Numbered from the stretch's first letter, positions 45,784-54,041 are shown. The stretch is 64,000 nucleotides of DNA from Nocardia otitidiscaviarum NBRC 14405 (GCF_000308635.1 NZ_BAGD01000113.1:1-64000), one strand, 5' to 3'. Notes: generated by a model not told the origin, from the sequence alone. Numbers and translations: made by a program.

Positions 45784-46619
45784 CCAATGCGGGTGAAGCG
45801 CGCCGCGACCTGGGAGCCCGATTGCGGGGCATCCGGGTGGCGGCGCGTCTACGCGGTTACCAGCTGGCAGAACAGGCAGGCTGGCATCCGGCGAAGGTCT
45901 CGCGTATCGAGCACGGCACGCAATCGCCGTCCGAGGAAGACCTCGCAATCTGGTGCCGCATCACCGGAACCGAGAACGAATACCCGGATCTGCTGGCAAC
46001 GCTGCGCAATATCTCCGCCGCATGGATGGAGTGGCGGCGAATCGTCGGCCACGGCTACTCCAGCCATCAACGCCAGATCAGCGGCATGGAGGACCGCGCC
46101 GAACTCCTGCGTGGTTTCGACCCCCAGGTCTTCCATGGCCTGATGCAGACCCCGGACTACGCGCGTGCGCTTATGGCCGCCGGGATGGCCTTCCTGAACA
46201 CCAGCCGCGACCTGGACGCCGCCGTCGCCGCGCGCATGAAACGGCAACATGTCCTCCACGAAGGGCGGCATCGCTTCTACTTCCTGATCGGTGAGCAAGC
46301 ACTCAAGACGACGGTCGGCACCAATGACGTAATGGCCGAGCAGCTGCAACATGTACTCGCCTTGATGGATCTCCCCCGATTGGTTTTCGGCATCGTCCCG
46401 GCCACCAGCCCCTTCTTTCGACGCACCACCGATTTCGTGCTGTACGACCGCCGCAAGGTTCTGGTGGAGACCATCACCGCCGAGTCCGCCATCACCCAGC
46501 CCCGAGAGATCGCCCTCTACGAGAAGGTGTTCAACGGACTGGCGGAGCAAGCCATCCACGGCGACGCCGCCCGAGAGCTGATCGGTGCCGAGTTGACGCG
46601 GCGTGAAAGCGGCTCGTGA
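45780..46619 (+). CDS. XRE-family regulator with DUF5753 domain
   Basis: 279 aa from the GTG at 45780, coupled to the preceding stop. Residues 10-65 are a Cro/C1-type HTH (LRGIRVAARLRGYQLAEQAG, WHPAKVSRIEHG). The remainder is DUF5753 (ELLRGFDPQVFHGLMQTPDY near 105, RQHVLHEGRHRFYFLIGEQA near 150), a putative ligand-binding domain common in Streptomyces and Nocardia. Expected to regulate its own set. Confidence 0.9.
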   Translation: MTNAGEARRDLGARLRGIRVAARLRGYQLAEQAGWHPAKVSRIEHGTQSPSEEDLAIWCRITGTENEYPDLLATLRNISAAWMEWRRIVGHGYSSHQRQISGMEDRAELLRGFDPQVFHGLMQTPDYARALMAAGMAFLNTSRDLDAAVAARMKRQHVLHEGRHRFYFLIGEQALKTTVGTNDVMAEQLQHVLALMDLPRLVFGIVPATSPFFRRTTDFVLYDRRKVLVETITAESAITQPREIALYEKVFNGLAEQAIHGDAARELIGAELTRRESGS

Positions 46620-47232
46620 GCACGCGAGCGTACGGTCGCCGACTGGTCGGCAAGCGCAAGTTCCGACTGCGAAACATCGGGACTGTGACCACCCATGAGG
46701 TGTCCGTCGTGGTCGATAGGGTGCGGTGCCCAGCATGACGGTCTACCGCGGCGGGAGACGATTCCGGCGGGCAGAAGGGGTCGATTTTTCCTTCTTGGTG
46801 CCGTTCGTCGGGCTACTCGAGCGGATACCCGAACCGCCCGATCGCGTGACAGCTGCCCTATCGGGTTCCGCAACCCCGCGTCACGCATCAGCAGGCGATA
46901 ACCCGCTACCGCGGCATGTGCGCCGATGTAGAAACCCGGTAGCGGGCTTCTCTTTTCCTCGCCGCGACGTCGAGACGCCCGTCCGTACTCATCGACGTGG
47001 TTGCACGCCCGCGCATATGCCCGGTGAGACGCTTCCCCGCCGTCGCGCTCCCTCCCGACGCACGATTCGCAGTGTGTTGCCAACCTCGATCACCTCGACC
47101 TCGTCCCCCTCCTCTTCCTACGTAATACATCAGATACGTAGTACTACCGAGTGGGTGCGGTCCCGACCACGGATCACGATGTATCCTCAGCAGCTGACCT
47201 TCGATCGGCGGCCAAGGAAACCCACGCTGCTC
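46620..47232. other. Gene-poor 613-bp stretch in accessory region
   Basis: I see no convincing gene. A 10-bp stem (CCCGCTACCG at 46902-46911, CGGTAGCGGG at 46937-46946) followed by CTTCTCTTTTCC is a plausible terminator for the plus-strand set. At about 47117-47140 lies CTACGTA-N10-TACGTAG, an inverted repeat in locally AT-rich DNA. A short minus-strand stretch near 47030-47105 is protein-like (DEVEVIEVGNTLRIVRREG) but has no good start, and may be a gene remnant. Confidence 0.6.
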
Positions 47233-47673
47233 TCAGGCCGCGGATTCTGGCGCATTCGTATCGAAGGTCGCCACTCCCAATGCTCTCCACGTTTCGAGGA
47301 GTCGCTTGTCGCCCGACGCGGCGACGAGATCCGTGTCCTCCAACTGTTCGGCTGATGCGCAATGGACCGCGTCGTAGCCGCGCAAGGCCAGCGAGTCTGT
47401 CAGCTCCGCTGCGCGGAGGATCAAAGGCTCATCTACCTCGGATACCTCGATCTGCGGCCAGAGCTGATCGAGCAGTCGTCGAGACGACGCATACCCGGCG
47501 TCGTCGAGACGCGCCATGCGGTGAGCTTGCGCGAGTGCGGCTGCAGTTTCGACGTAGAGCATCCTGCTCGACACAACAGCGTCGGCATCATCCCAGAATC
47601 GGCGACAGGCTCGACTGCTCGGTTCCTCGACCAACAGCGGCACGAACGCCGACGTGTCCAGGTATCCGATCAT
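47233..47673 (-). CDS. vapC: VapC-type PIN-domain toxin
   Basis: 146 aa. PIN ribonuclease acidic residues are present: Asp in YLDTSAFVPLL near 5, Glu in YVETAAAL near 42, Asp in GYDAVHCASAEQ near 99, Asp in AASGDKRLL near 120. Expected to cleave RNA when free of its antitoxin. The ATG overlaps the antitoxin stop by 4 nt. Confidence 0.92.
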   Translation of the reverse strand: MIGYLDTSAFVPLLVEEPSSRACRRFWDDADAVVSSRMLYVETAAALAQAHRMARLDDAGYASSRRLLDQLWPQIEVSEVDEPLILRAAELTDSLALRGYDAVHCASAEQLEDTDLVAASGDKRLLETWRALGVATFDTNAPESAA

Positions 47674-47924
47674 CGGCGCTGCTCATCTATCAAGTCGCTG
47701 ACGACGCCCTTTCCCTGAACAGGCGTTGGAGCCGGCTGCTTCTTCTCGCGTGCCGGTCGTATGCGTCCTTCGGCGCGCAACTGTTCGAGTCTGGTCGGCT
47801 GCTCGACGGGAACGATGCGGGCAATCGGCCGCCCGTGATCGGTAATCGTGACGGTACGGCCGGAGCGAACCTCGGCCAGGTGACGGCTGAGGCTGTCGCG
47901 CAGTTCTCGAATTCCGACGTCCAC
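47670..47924 (-). CDS. vapB: VapB/Phd-type antitoxin
   Basis: 84 aa from the GTG at 47924, 6 nt after AGGAG; the TTG at 47930 lies too close to that site. N-terminal Phd/YefM-like DNA-binding fold (VGIRELRDSLSRHLAEVRSG, then RTVTITDHGRPIARIVP) and a basic C-terminal tail that should wrap the VapC toxin. It represses its own promoter in known systems. Confidence 0.9.
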   Translation of the reverse strand: MDVGIRELRDSLSRHLAEVRSGRTVTITDHGRPIARIVPVEQPTRLEQLRAEGRIRPAREKKQPAPTPVQGKGVVSDLIDEQRR

Positions 47925-47936
47925 GATCAACTCCTA

Positions 47937-47995
47937 TCGCCACATATCGATGGCAAATTATAGCCACAAGTACACCCCCTCTGGCACTCAAATGG
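47937..47995 (-). promoter_or_regulatory. vapBC promoter with repeated TGGC/GCCA half-sites
   Basis: A -10 box TATAAT (minus strand, 47957-47962) is framed by TGGC and GCCA half-sites: TGGC-N8-GCCA-N8-TGGC over 47939-47966, with further GCCA copies at about 47983 and 47994. Half-sites straddling the -10 box suit autorepression by VapB. Confidence 0.55.
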
Positions 47996-48214
47996 CAAAT
48001 GGACTGGCGTCCAGCTGTGCGCACGGGCATCGAGCATCGGCGAACACGGTGGCGCGTATGCGACCTCGTTCGGGCAGACATCGCCGCGTGGGCACGCAGT
48101 GTGTGTGCGCCACCTGTCGTCCAGCCACCGGCCTGCGCCGAGCACGATCGGCATGGTTGGTGCCGAGGGCTCCGGTAGCCCGTTTGGCCACGGGTGACGT
48201 GAATCCCGCGCGTC

Positions 48215-48238
48215 CCTCAGCCTCGGAAGCGGCTGAGG
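48215..48238 (-). terminator. Short hairpin at the end of the tetR-like gene
   Basis: CCTCAGCC (48215-48222) and GGCTGAGG (48231-48238) pair around an 8-nt loop that overlaps the last codons and stop of the TetR gene. Confidence 0.35.
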
Positions 48239-48849
48239 AAGGTTTCCACGCCCTCGGTCAGGAGCTTGTCCGCCGCATCGGGCGGGATGCTGGAGCCGAG
48301 AGACCCGACGATCAGGTGCGGGTAGATGGTGAGCGCGAAGAACTGGGTGACCGCGATTTCCATATCGGGGATATCCAGTAGCCCGCGGTCGCGGAGGTCG
48401 CCGAGCAGTTCGGCGGTCGCGGCGGCCGACAGCGCGGGGCCGCGCTGCTGGTAGGCCGGGCCGAGGTCGGGGAAGCGGCGGAGTTCGCCGGTGACCAGAT
48501 TCCGCAGGGCCAATCGGGAGGGGTCGGTGGCGGAGTCGATCAGGCTGCGGGCCGCGCGCAGGAGCGCCTCGCGCGGGTCCATCGTGACGGTGAGTTCGGC
48601 GCGTACCTCCGCCAGGCTCGCCCGCGCCTGGGCCATGGCCTCGCCGACGACTTCGGTGAACAGTTCTTCCTTGCTCGGGAAATGGTTGTAGACAGTCACT
48701 TTCGACACGCCCGCCGCAGCGGCGATGGTGTCCATACCGGTGTCGAACCCGGAGTGGATGAACAGTTCCCGGGCCGCGGCCAGGATCGCCTGCCGACTGC
48801 GTTCGGCGCGTTTGCCGGTCGGTGCCGGGGTGCTGCTCGCTCGGGCCAC
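48217..48849 (-). CDS. TetR-family repressor
   Basis: 210 aa, GTG start. HTH at about 35-65 (GFDTGMDTIAAAAGVSKVTV, YNHFPSKEELFTEVV). The C-terminal part resembles the AcrR-like TetR_C domain (DLGPAYQQRGPALSAAATAE). TAGACT at 48856-48861 lies 6 nt before the GTG, so the mRNA is probably leaderless. It is divergent from the hydrolase gene across a 44-bp nested palindrome, the standard self-repressing layout. Confidence 0.92.
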   Translation of the reverse strand: MARASSTPAPTGKRAERSRQAILAAARELFIHSGFDTGMDTIAAAAGVSKVTVYNHFPSKEELFTEVVGEAMAQARASLAEVRAELTVTMDPREALLRAARSLIDSATDPSRLALRNLVTGELRRFPDLGPAYQQRGPALSAAATAELLGDLRDRGLLDIPDMEIAVTQFFALTIYPHLIVGSLGSSIPPDAADKLLTEGVETFLSRFRG

Positions 48850-48870
48850 GGGACCAGTCTAAACCACAAA

Positions 48871-48914
48871 TTAACTATTGAGTACAGTTCTTCCTTACTG
48901 TACCGTTCAGTTAA
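48871..48914. promoter_or_regulatory. Nested palindrome, TetR operator
   Basis: Inner arms GTACAGT (48882-48888) and ACTGTAC (48897-48903), 8-bp spacer. Outer arms TTAACT (48871-48876) and AGTTAA (48909-48914). Both share the centre 48892.5. It lies in the gap between the TetR and hydrolase genes. Confidence 0.75.
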
Positions 48915-48944
48915 CTTATCGTTCGATGGTCAGGAGCACCCCCG

Positions 48945-49796
48945 ATGACCCGGAATCCGACAGCCTCCTCCGCTTCCGCTCGCACCCTCCGTGTCGCCGA
49001 CGCGACCCTCCACTACGAGGTGCGCGGGCAGGGTCCGCTGGTAGCGCTCATCGGCGCACCCATGGACGCCGACGCTTTCGCACCGCTGGCGGATCTGCTC
49101 GCCGCGGACTACACGGTGCTCACCGCCGATCCACGCGGCAGCAACCGCAGTGTGCTCGATGATCGCGAACAGGACACCACCCCGAAACTGCGCGCCGCGG
49201 ACCTGTCCGGACTGCTGGCTCATCTCGATGCCGGACCCGCCGCGGTGTTCGGGTCCAGCGGCGGTGCGGTCACCGCGCTCGAGCTCGCTCGGTCGCGGCC
49301 CGATCAGGTGCACATGGTGATCGCACATGAGCCCCCGGTGGTGGAGCTTCTCGAGGATGCCGAGGATCTGCACGCGGGCACCGAGGAGATGATCGCCACC
49401 TACCTGCGCGGCGATGTGCTCGGCGCCTGGGGGAAATTCATGGCGCAAGCCAACATTCATCTCCCCGCCGGGGTACTGGAGATGATGTTCGGCGGTGAGC
49501 GCGATCCGCGCGCGCTCGCCGACGAACGCCGGTGGTTCGCCCACGAACTGCGGGCGACCACCCGATACCGGCCCGATATCGACGCGCTGCGCCGGTCGGG
49601 CGTCTCGATCGTGGCCGGCATCGGTGAGGACTCGGCCGGGCAACTCTGCGACCGCACCACACGCGCGCTGGCCGCGGCGCTTGGTGTGGAACCGACGCTG
49701 TTCCCCGGTGATCACACCGGCTTCGCCCAGCAGCCGCAACAGTTCGTCGAACCGTTGCGCGCTGTGCTGCGTCGGGCTCGAGCGCTCTCCGACTGA
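48945..49796 (+). CDS. Alpha/beta-hydrolase
   Basis: 283 aa, ATG with AGGAG 9 nt upstream. Nucleophile elbow GSSGGA near 106, candidate Asp in GIGEDSAG near 226, catalytic His in GDHTGFAQQP near 257. DPRGSNRS near 66 is a typical strand-turn of small esterases and haloperoxidase-like hydrolases. The substrate is unknown. Tightly linked to the divergent TetR gene, suggesting inducible detoxification. Confidence 0.9.
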   Translation: MTRNPTASSASARTLRVADATLHYEVRGQGPLVALIGAPMDADAFAPLADLLAADYTVLTADPRGSNRSVLDDREQDTTPKLRAADLSGLLAHLDAGPAAVFGSSGGAVTALELARSRPDQVHMVIAHEPPVVELLEDAEDLHAGTEEMIATYLRGDVLGAWGKFMAQANIHLPAGVLEMMFGGERDPRALADERRWFAHELRATTRYRPDIDALRRSGVSIVAGIGEDSAGQLCDRTTRALAAALGVEPTLFPGDHTGFAQQPQQFVEPLRAVLRRARALSD

Positions 49797-49838
49797 GCGA
49801 GCCCCGAGGGCAGCGCCGGCGTTACGCCGAGATCTAAA

Positions 49839-49914
49839 CAAGACGATACGTCTCGTCTTGACAAGTCGGTCGACATGGCGCAGAGTTGCACGCATCAGCG
49901 AGACGCAACGTCTC
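49839..49914 (+). promoter_or_regulatory. Promoter flanked by two AGACG-N3-CGTCT operators
   Basis: Site 1 AGACGATACGTCT (49841-49853) overlaps a wider repeat CAAGACG-N8-CGTCTTG (49839-49860). Site 2 GAGACGCAACGTCTC is at 49900-49914. Between them are -35 TTGACA (49858-49863) and -10-like CAGAGT (49881-49886), 17 bp apart. Paired sites on both sides of a promoter suggest cooperative repression of the SDR gene. Confidence 0.6.
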
Positions 49915-49972
49915 GTTCCAACTCCGCCGACTACGCCTTCGAGGCGCGAGTGCCAGACGAAAGGGATTTGCG

Positions 49973-50845
49973 TTGTCCAGAACCTGGTTCATCACCGGAG
50001 CCAACCGCGGTCTCGGCCGCGCGTTCACCGTGGCCGCGCTCGCCGCCGGTGACACCGTCGTCGCGACCGCCCGCGACCCGCACGCCATGGCCGACCTGGC
50101 CACCGAGCGGCTCACCGTGCTGCCCCTCGACGTCCGCGACCACGACCGCGTCCGCACCACGGTGGCCAAGGCCTTCTCCGTCACCGGCCGCGTCGACGTC
50201 ATCGTCAACAACGCGGGCTATGGGCTCGTCGGCGCGCTCGAGGAACTCACCGAAGCCCAGATCCGCGACCAGATCGACACCAACTTCTACGGCGCACTCT
50301 GGGTCTCGCAGGCCGCGCTGCCGCACCTGCGCGCCCAGGGCTCCGGCCACATCGTGCAGATCTCGACCGTCGGCGCGGTCGGCTCGCTGCCGCTGTTCAG
50401 CATGTACAACGCCAGCAAATGGGCACTCGAGGGGTTCAGTGCCTCGCTCGCCGACGAGCTACGCCCGTTCGGCATCAAGGTCACGCTCGCCCAGCTGGGC
50501 GGCTTCGACACCGACTGGGCCACATCGAGCATGAAGTTCGCCACCGGCATTCCCGCCTATGCGGCGATCCGCGAAGCCATCCTCGGCATGCCCGACTACC
50601 CCGACCCCACCACCGCACCGCCCGCCGCCGAGCCGCCCGCGACCGACACCACACCCGCCGCCGAGGACGAATGGGCCGATGCCGCACCCGAAGTCGCCGC
50701 GACCGCCCTGCTGGCACTCGTCGACGACCCAAACCCGCCGCTGCGCAAGGTCATCGGCCCCACCGCCCATCAGATGGTCACCATGGCCCTCGACGCCCGC
50801 CGTCAGGATTACCTCACCGACCCCGAATTCACCTGGCCCGCTTAA
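49973..50845 (+). CDS. Short-chain dehydrogenase/reductase
   Basis: 290 aa from the TTG at 49973 (AAAGGGA upstream); an in-frame ATG at 49886 would read through operator 2. NADP-binding TGANRGLG near 7, NNAG near 80, active-site YNASK near 145 with Ser upstream in ISTVGAVGS. It carries an Ala/Pro-rich insertion near 210-235 (PPAAEPPATDTTPAAEDE). It resembles the retinol-dehydrogenase-like SDR group that reduces carbonyls; the substrate is unknown. Confidence 0.92.
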   Translation: MSRTWFITGANRGLGRAFTVAALAAGDTVVATARDPHAMADLATERLTVLPLDVRDHDRVRTTVAKAFSVTGRVDVIVNNAGYGLVGALEELTEAQIRDQIDTNFYGALWVSQAALPHLRAQGSGHIVQISTVGAVGSLPLFSMYNASKWALEGFSASLADELRPFGIKVTLAQLGGFDTDWATSSMKFATGIPAYAAIREAILGMPDYPDPTTAPPAAEPPATDTTPAAEDEWADAAPEVAATALLALVDDPNPPLRKVIGPTAHQMVTMALDARRQDYLTDPEFTWPA

Positions 50846-51240
50846 CCGGCGGCAGGGTCCAGCGAGTGGAGTACGGCTGTCGCACCGGTCGAATACCGAC
50901 TTATCGCGGCGAGTTCGACTCACGGTGCAGGAAGGAGGCGACCGTGGGAGACGCGGCTCCGGCCGGTACACGACCGAAACATGGGACGCGCCGGCCAGGC
51001 TTTCCCATGTCCGCGGGCCCGCCCATGCGGTTCACCCAAACCGTTTGGTCTGAATCTCGAGACAGCGGATCGGGCACGGCGTAGAGTTCGCGATCGGTGA
51101 ACTGATCTTGGTTGCGGCGGTCGCGGCAACTCAGGAGCGCGGCGATCGCGAGAGTTCGACGAATCGGCACTGTCGACCCGGATCCGGATCGCACGGACCA
51201 CACGGTGGCGGGACGGATCCCATCGCGGGAGAAGACGCTG
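50846..51240. other. Intergenic stretch of 395 bp
   Basis: Apart from the short candidate frame at 50944 I see no gene and no strong hairpin. It separates the SDR gene from the DUF4189-like secreted protein gene. Confidence 0.5.
50944..51084 (+). CDS. Candidate 46-residue small protein
   Basis: A GTG preceded by a strong Shine-Dalgarno (AAGGAGG, 6 nt away) opens a 46-codon frame, GDAAPAGTRPKHGTRRPGFP and on to a TAG at 51082. The composition is low in hydrophobic residues and no family is recognised. Only the ribosome site supports it. Confidence 0.25.
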   Translation: MGDAAPAGTRPKHGTRRPGFPMSAGPPMRFTQTVWSESRDSGSGTA

Positions 51241-51666
51241 ATGAGCCTGTTGCACAAGGTATTCGGTATGTGCGCGTTGGCCGTCGTCGCCACGGCCTGT
51301 CCGGGGATCGCGGCGGCACAGCCCGGTTCCGACGGGCGTTTCTACGGATCGATGGCCTCGGAGATCCTCGGGGACCAGGTCCACATCATCTGGGCACTCA
51401 ACTACCCGAGTTGGGCGGACTCCGACGGCCAGGTGCTGTCGAAGTGCGTTTCGGAGAACTGCACCGTGCGGGCGCGGTTCGCCAATGGGTGCGGGTCCAT
51501 CGCGATCCGCAATGGCGTGCTGCTGGGCGGGGCGGGCTTCACCAGGGGCGACGCCGAGGGTGCCGCCATGGCCGCCTTCGGTCCTCCGGACCTCGTTTCG
51601 ATGAGTGCGGGCGGCGATCCGTTCCCCACGGTGCTGCACACCGAATGCACCGCCCACTCGGGCTGA
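51241..51666 (+). CDS. Secreted DUF4189-like protein
   Basis: 141 aa, ATG with GGGAG upstream. Signal peptide about 1-26 (FGMCALAVVATACPGIAAAQ). The mature part has the DUF4189 pattern: repeated ALxxC and Gly-rich motifs (VSENCTVRARFANGCGSIAI, then GAGFTRGDAEGAAMAAFGPP), with cysteines likely in disulphides. The function of the family is unknown; exported. Confidence 0.8.
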   Translation: MSLLHKVFGMCALAVVATACPGIAAAQPGSDGRFYGSMASEILGDQVHIIWALNYPSWADSDGQVLSKCVSENCTVRARFANGCGSIAIRNGVLLGGAGFTRGDAEGAAMAAFGPPDLVSMSAGGDPFPTVLHTECTAHSG

Positions 51667-51738
51667 ACGGGCAACCGATTCGCTTCGCCCGATCGTCGGC
51701 CGACGACATGAACCTCCTGCCGTCGGCCGTCACCCGTC

Positions 51739-52188
51739 CTAGAAGCCGAAACTGCCGGTGGCGGGCGGTGTTCCAGTGGTGGGGACGGTGATCGCGACGA
51801 AGTCGGTGAACTGTTCCTCCCACTTGTTCACACAACCGCCCCGCACCTGGATCGTGGATCCCGGTTCGAGACCCGACAGCGTCACGGTGAGCGTCTGGCC
51901 GACCTTGGCGAGGGTGTCGTTGCGGGCGGGCTCCTCGTATCCGTCCAGGGGATCACTGTCGCCGAAGAAGACGCGCTGATCGCCGATCGACGCCTCCGCC
52001 CAGCAGGCGCCGCGATCGTTGGGGTTGCGCAGGGTGGCCGACACCGCGCCGGCACCCGCGCCGTTGAAGCTCACCTCGGGGGCATTGAAAGGGGTGTCGG
52101 CGTGCGCGGGCGCGGCGGCGACGGGTGCCAGCGCCATGGTCGCGGTGGCGGCGAGGAACCCGATACGGGAGAGTCGTCTGTTGATCAC
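51739..52188 (-). CDS. Secreted protein ending in TGSFGF
   Basis: 149 aa, signal peptide about 1-30 (FLAATATMALAPVAAAPAHA). A beta-sandwich-looking mature part (VSFNGAGAGAVSATLRNPND, LTVTLSGLEPGSTIQVRGGC) with two cysteines. The last residues PATGSFGF echo the TGSFGS end of the divergent gene at 52362. Function unknown. Confidence 0.75.
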   Translation of the reverse strand: MINRRLSRIGFLAATATMALAPVAAAPAHADTPFNAPEVSFNGAGAGAVSATLRNPNDRGACWAEASIGDQRVFFGDSDPLDGYEEPARNDTLAKVGQTLTVTLSGLEPGSTIQVRGGCVNKWEEQFTDFVAITVPTTGTPPATGSFGF

Positions 52189-52361
52189 ATCAACCTACCT
52201 TTCCATGAAATGCCTTGCGCCGCACTGTCACCACATCTGAATTGCTCATATTTCAGAACCTGTTCCACCAGTGGCCCGCCCGTGATCTAATGCTCGCCAA
52301 CTCGGGTGCGTCAGCGCCTCGATAACGATGTCGAGGGGCACCCGGGGGCGTGGGAGTGACG

Positions 52362-53228
52362 ATGGTGGACAGCAGAATGCAGCGGGTGGCCGGATCGGTG
52401 GCCGCGGCCGCGGTGGCGGCCGGTTTCGCGGTGGCGGCGATGCCGGGGACGGCGGCGGCCGATCCGGGGACGATCACCTGGACCGACGGGAACAGCAAGT
52501 TCACCCGGACGGTGTCGGACACCAATCCGGTCGTCGGTGACATCGTCACCGTCACAACGAAATTCGAGCGGACCGGGATCCCGGTGGAGTACATCTACTC
52601 GATCAAGGATCTGCACCCCGCCTGCCTGACCCCGGTGCCGGGCTCGGCACGCATGGGCGGTGACCAGGTCCAGCTCGACACCTCGTCCTCGGATTGGGTT
52701 CGTGCCGAGTTCGGGATCACCAAATACCCGGTGTACCCGAATATCCAGCCGAAGTCGCAGACCTTCGAGGTGCAGTACACGGTGGGCGTCAACTGCGCCC
52801 GCGACACCCCGCTGCCGACCTCCATGCACTACGGCGGCTCCCTCGGCGAGGGCATCTACCAGGGCAAGGGTCCGGCCATCACGGTGTCCGGCGATGCCGT
52901 GTCGAGCACGGTGCTCACCGATGTGACCGGCGCGCAGGTCGGCAAGGCCGTGACCCTGGAGGCGAGCGTGTCGCCCGCGGCCGCGGGCGGCACCATCCAA
53001 TTCAAGGCGGGCGACCAGGTTCTCGGTGACATCCCCGTCGCCGCGACCGGCAAAGCCTCGATCGTGTGGACCCCGGGCGCGCCGGGCGACTACACCATCG
53101 GCGCGACCTTCTCCGGCCGCAGCGGCGTCGCCGGATCGTCGACCACCAAGGTGGTCACCGTGGCCGACCAGCCGACCGATCCCGACCCGGGTCCCGGCAA
53201 GCCGAGCACGGGCTCCTTCGGATCCTGA
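52362..53228 (+). CDS. Secreted Ig-like-domain protein ending in TGSFGS
   Basis: 288 aa from the ATG at 52362 (GGGAG 6 nt upstream; GTG at 52350 is possible). Signal peptide about 1-34 (VAAAAVAAGFAVAAMPGTAA). First domain to about 170, then a bacterial Ig-like repeat (Big_3-type) from about 175 (GAQVGKAVTLEASVSPAAAG, ATGKASIVWTPGAPGDYTIG). A Pro/Asp/Gly linker and the end PSTGSFGS follow. Probably cell-surface or secreted; ligand unknown. Confidence 0.82.
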   Translation: MVDSRMQRVAGSVAAAAVAAGFAVAAMPGTAAADPGTITWTDGNSKFTRTVSDTNPVVGDIVTVTTKFERTGIPVEYIYSIKDLHPACLTPVPGSARMGGDQVQLDTSSSDWVRAEFGITKYPVYPNIQPKSQTFEVQYTVGVNCARDTPLPTSMHYGGSLGEGIYQGKGPAITVSGDAVSSTVLTDVTGAQVGKAVTLEASVSPAAAGGTIQFKAGDQVLGDIPVAATGKASIVWTPGAPGDYTIGATFSGRSGVAGSSTTKVVTVADQPTDPDPGPGKPSTGSFGS

Positions 53229-53316
53229 TCGGCATCCCGGCCGCGCGGACCGAACGATCAGCGCGGCGCGCGACAATGCGCGCACTCACCATCCGGTCAC
53301 CGGGAGGCCGTCGAAT

Positions 53317-53958
53317 TCACGCGGCGGTGGCGTGGCGAACGATGATGTTGCCGTAGGTGTTTCGCGCGTAGACCTGAACGACTTCAGCGCTTCGCGCGTC
53401 GCCGACCGGGTCCATGAGGTTGCGGACCGTGCCGACCGGCGCGGTGGTTTCCAGGCGCACGGTGCTGCTCGGGTGGACGCCGACCTCCAGTTCGCCCATG
53501 GCGGTTTCCAGCCGCAGCACGCCGTGGCTCGCCACGCCGATGCGGATATCGCCCTGGGCGGCCTTGGCGGTCACGGAGCCGCGGATATGGTCCAGGACGA
53601 TGTCCCCGGCGGAGATGTCGAGGTCGCAGTCGCCGAGTTCGCCGGTGGTCAGGATGTGGCCGACGGCGGCGGTGGCCGACAGGCGGGAGCCGGTGGGGAC
53701 CTCGATGGTCACCTCGATGGTGGGGTTGCCGCCGAACGGGGTGTAGGTGCGCCAGTCCTTCGGGGCGCGCACGGTCAGGGTGTCGCCGGAGAGGTCGACG
53801 GTGGTGTGCGCGGCGGCGCGCACGTCACCCTTCTTGGCCGGGTCGGCCGGGCGCACCTCGACCGCGGTGTCGGTGCGGTCGGAGGCGATCACGGTGACCG
53901 AGGCAGACAGCACCTCGGCGGCGACGGTGATCGGGTTCGGGGTCTGGAAAGTGGGCAT
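53317..53958 (-). CDS. DUF4097-family beta-helix protein
   Basis: 213 aa from the ATG at 53958 (GGAG upstream). Repeated short beta-strand units (VGHILTTGELGDCDLDISAG, DIVLDHIRGSVTAKAAQGDI) form the DUF4097/DUF4098 adhesin-like right-handed helix. No signal peptide. In other actinomycetes such genes accompany DrrAB-type exporters and SARP regulators. Its promoter carries the same 11-bp-spaced repeats as the exporter promoter. Confidence 0.85.
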   Translation of the reverse strand: MPTFQTPNPITVAAEVLSASVTVIASDRTDTAVEVRPADPAKKGDVRAAAHTTVDLSGDTLTVRAPKDWRTYTPFGGNPTIEVTIEVPTGSRLSATAAVGHILTTGELGDCDLDISAGDIVLDHIRGSVTAKAAQGDIRIGVASHGVLRLETAMGELEVGVHPSSTVRLETTAPVGTVRNLMDPVGDARSAEVVQVYARNTYGNIIVRHATAA

Positions 53959-54041
53959 GACGGGCTCCTCGAGCGTAGGTCGGTGCACCGGGAGGCGTTC
54001 CGTGAGCCGGAGCCGCACTCGCCGTGCTGTTCACGGGGATT

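Noticed and set aside
46726-47355. 209-codon plus-strand frame
   Set aside because: It runs through a terminator-like stem and overlaps the vapC end. Composition is not protein-like and there is no ribosome site.
43631-48216. Second attachment site (repeat of the tRNA 3' end)
   Set aside because: I looked by eye for the GGTTCGAATCCTGC segment further right and did not see it.
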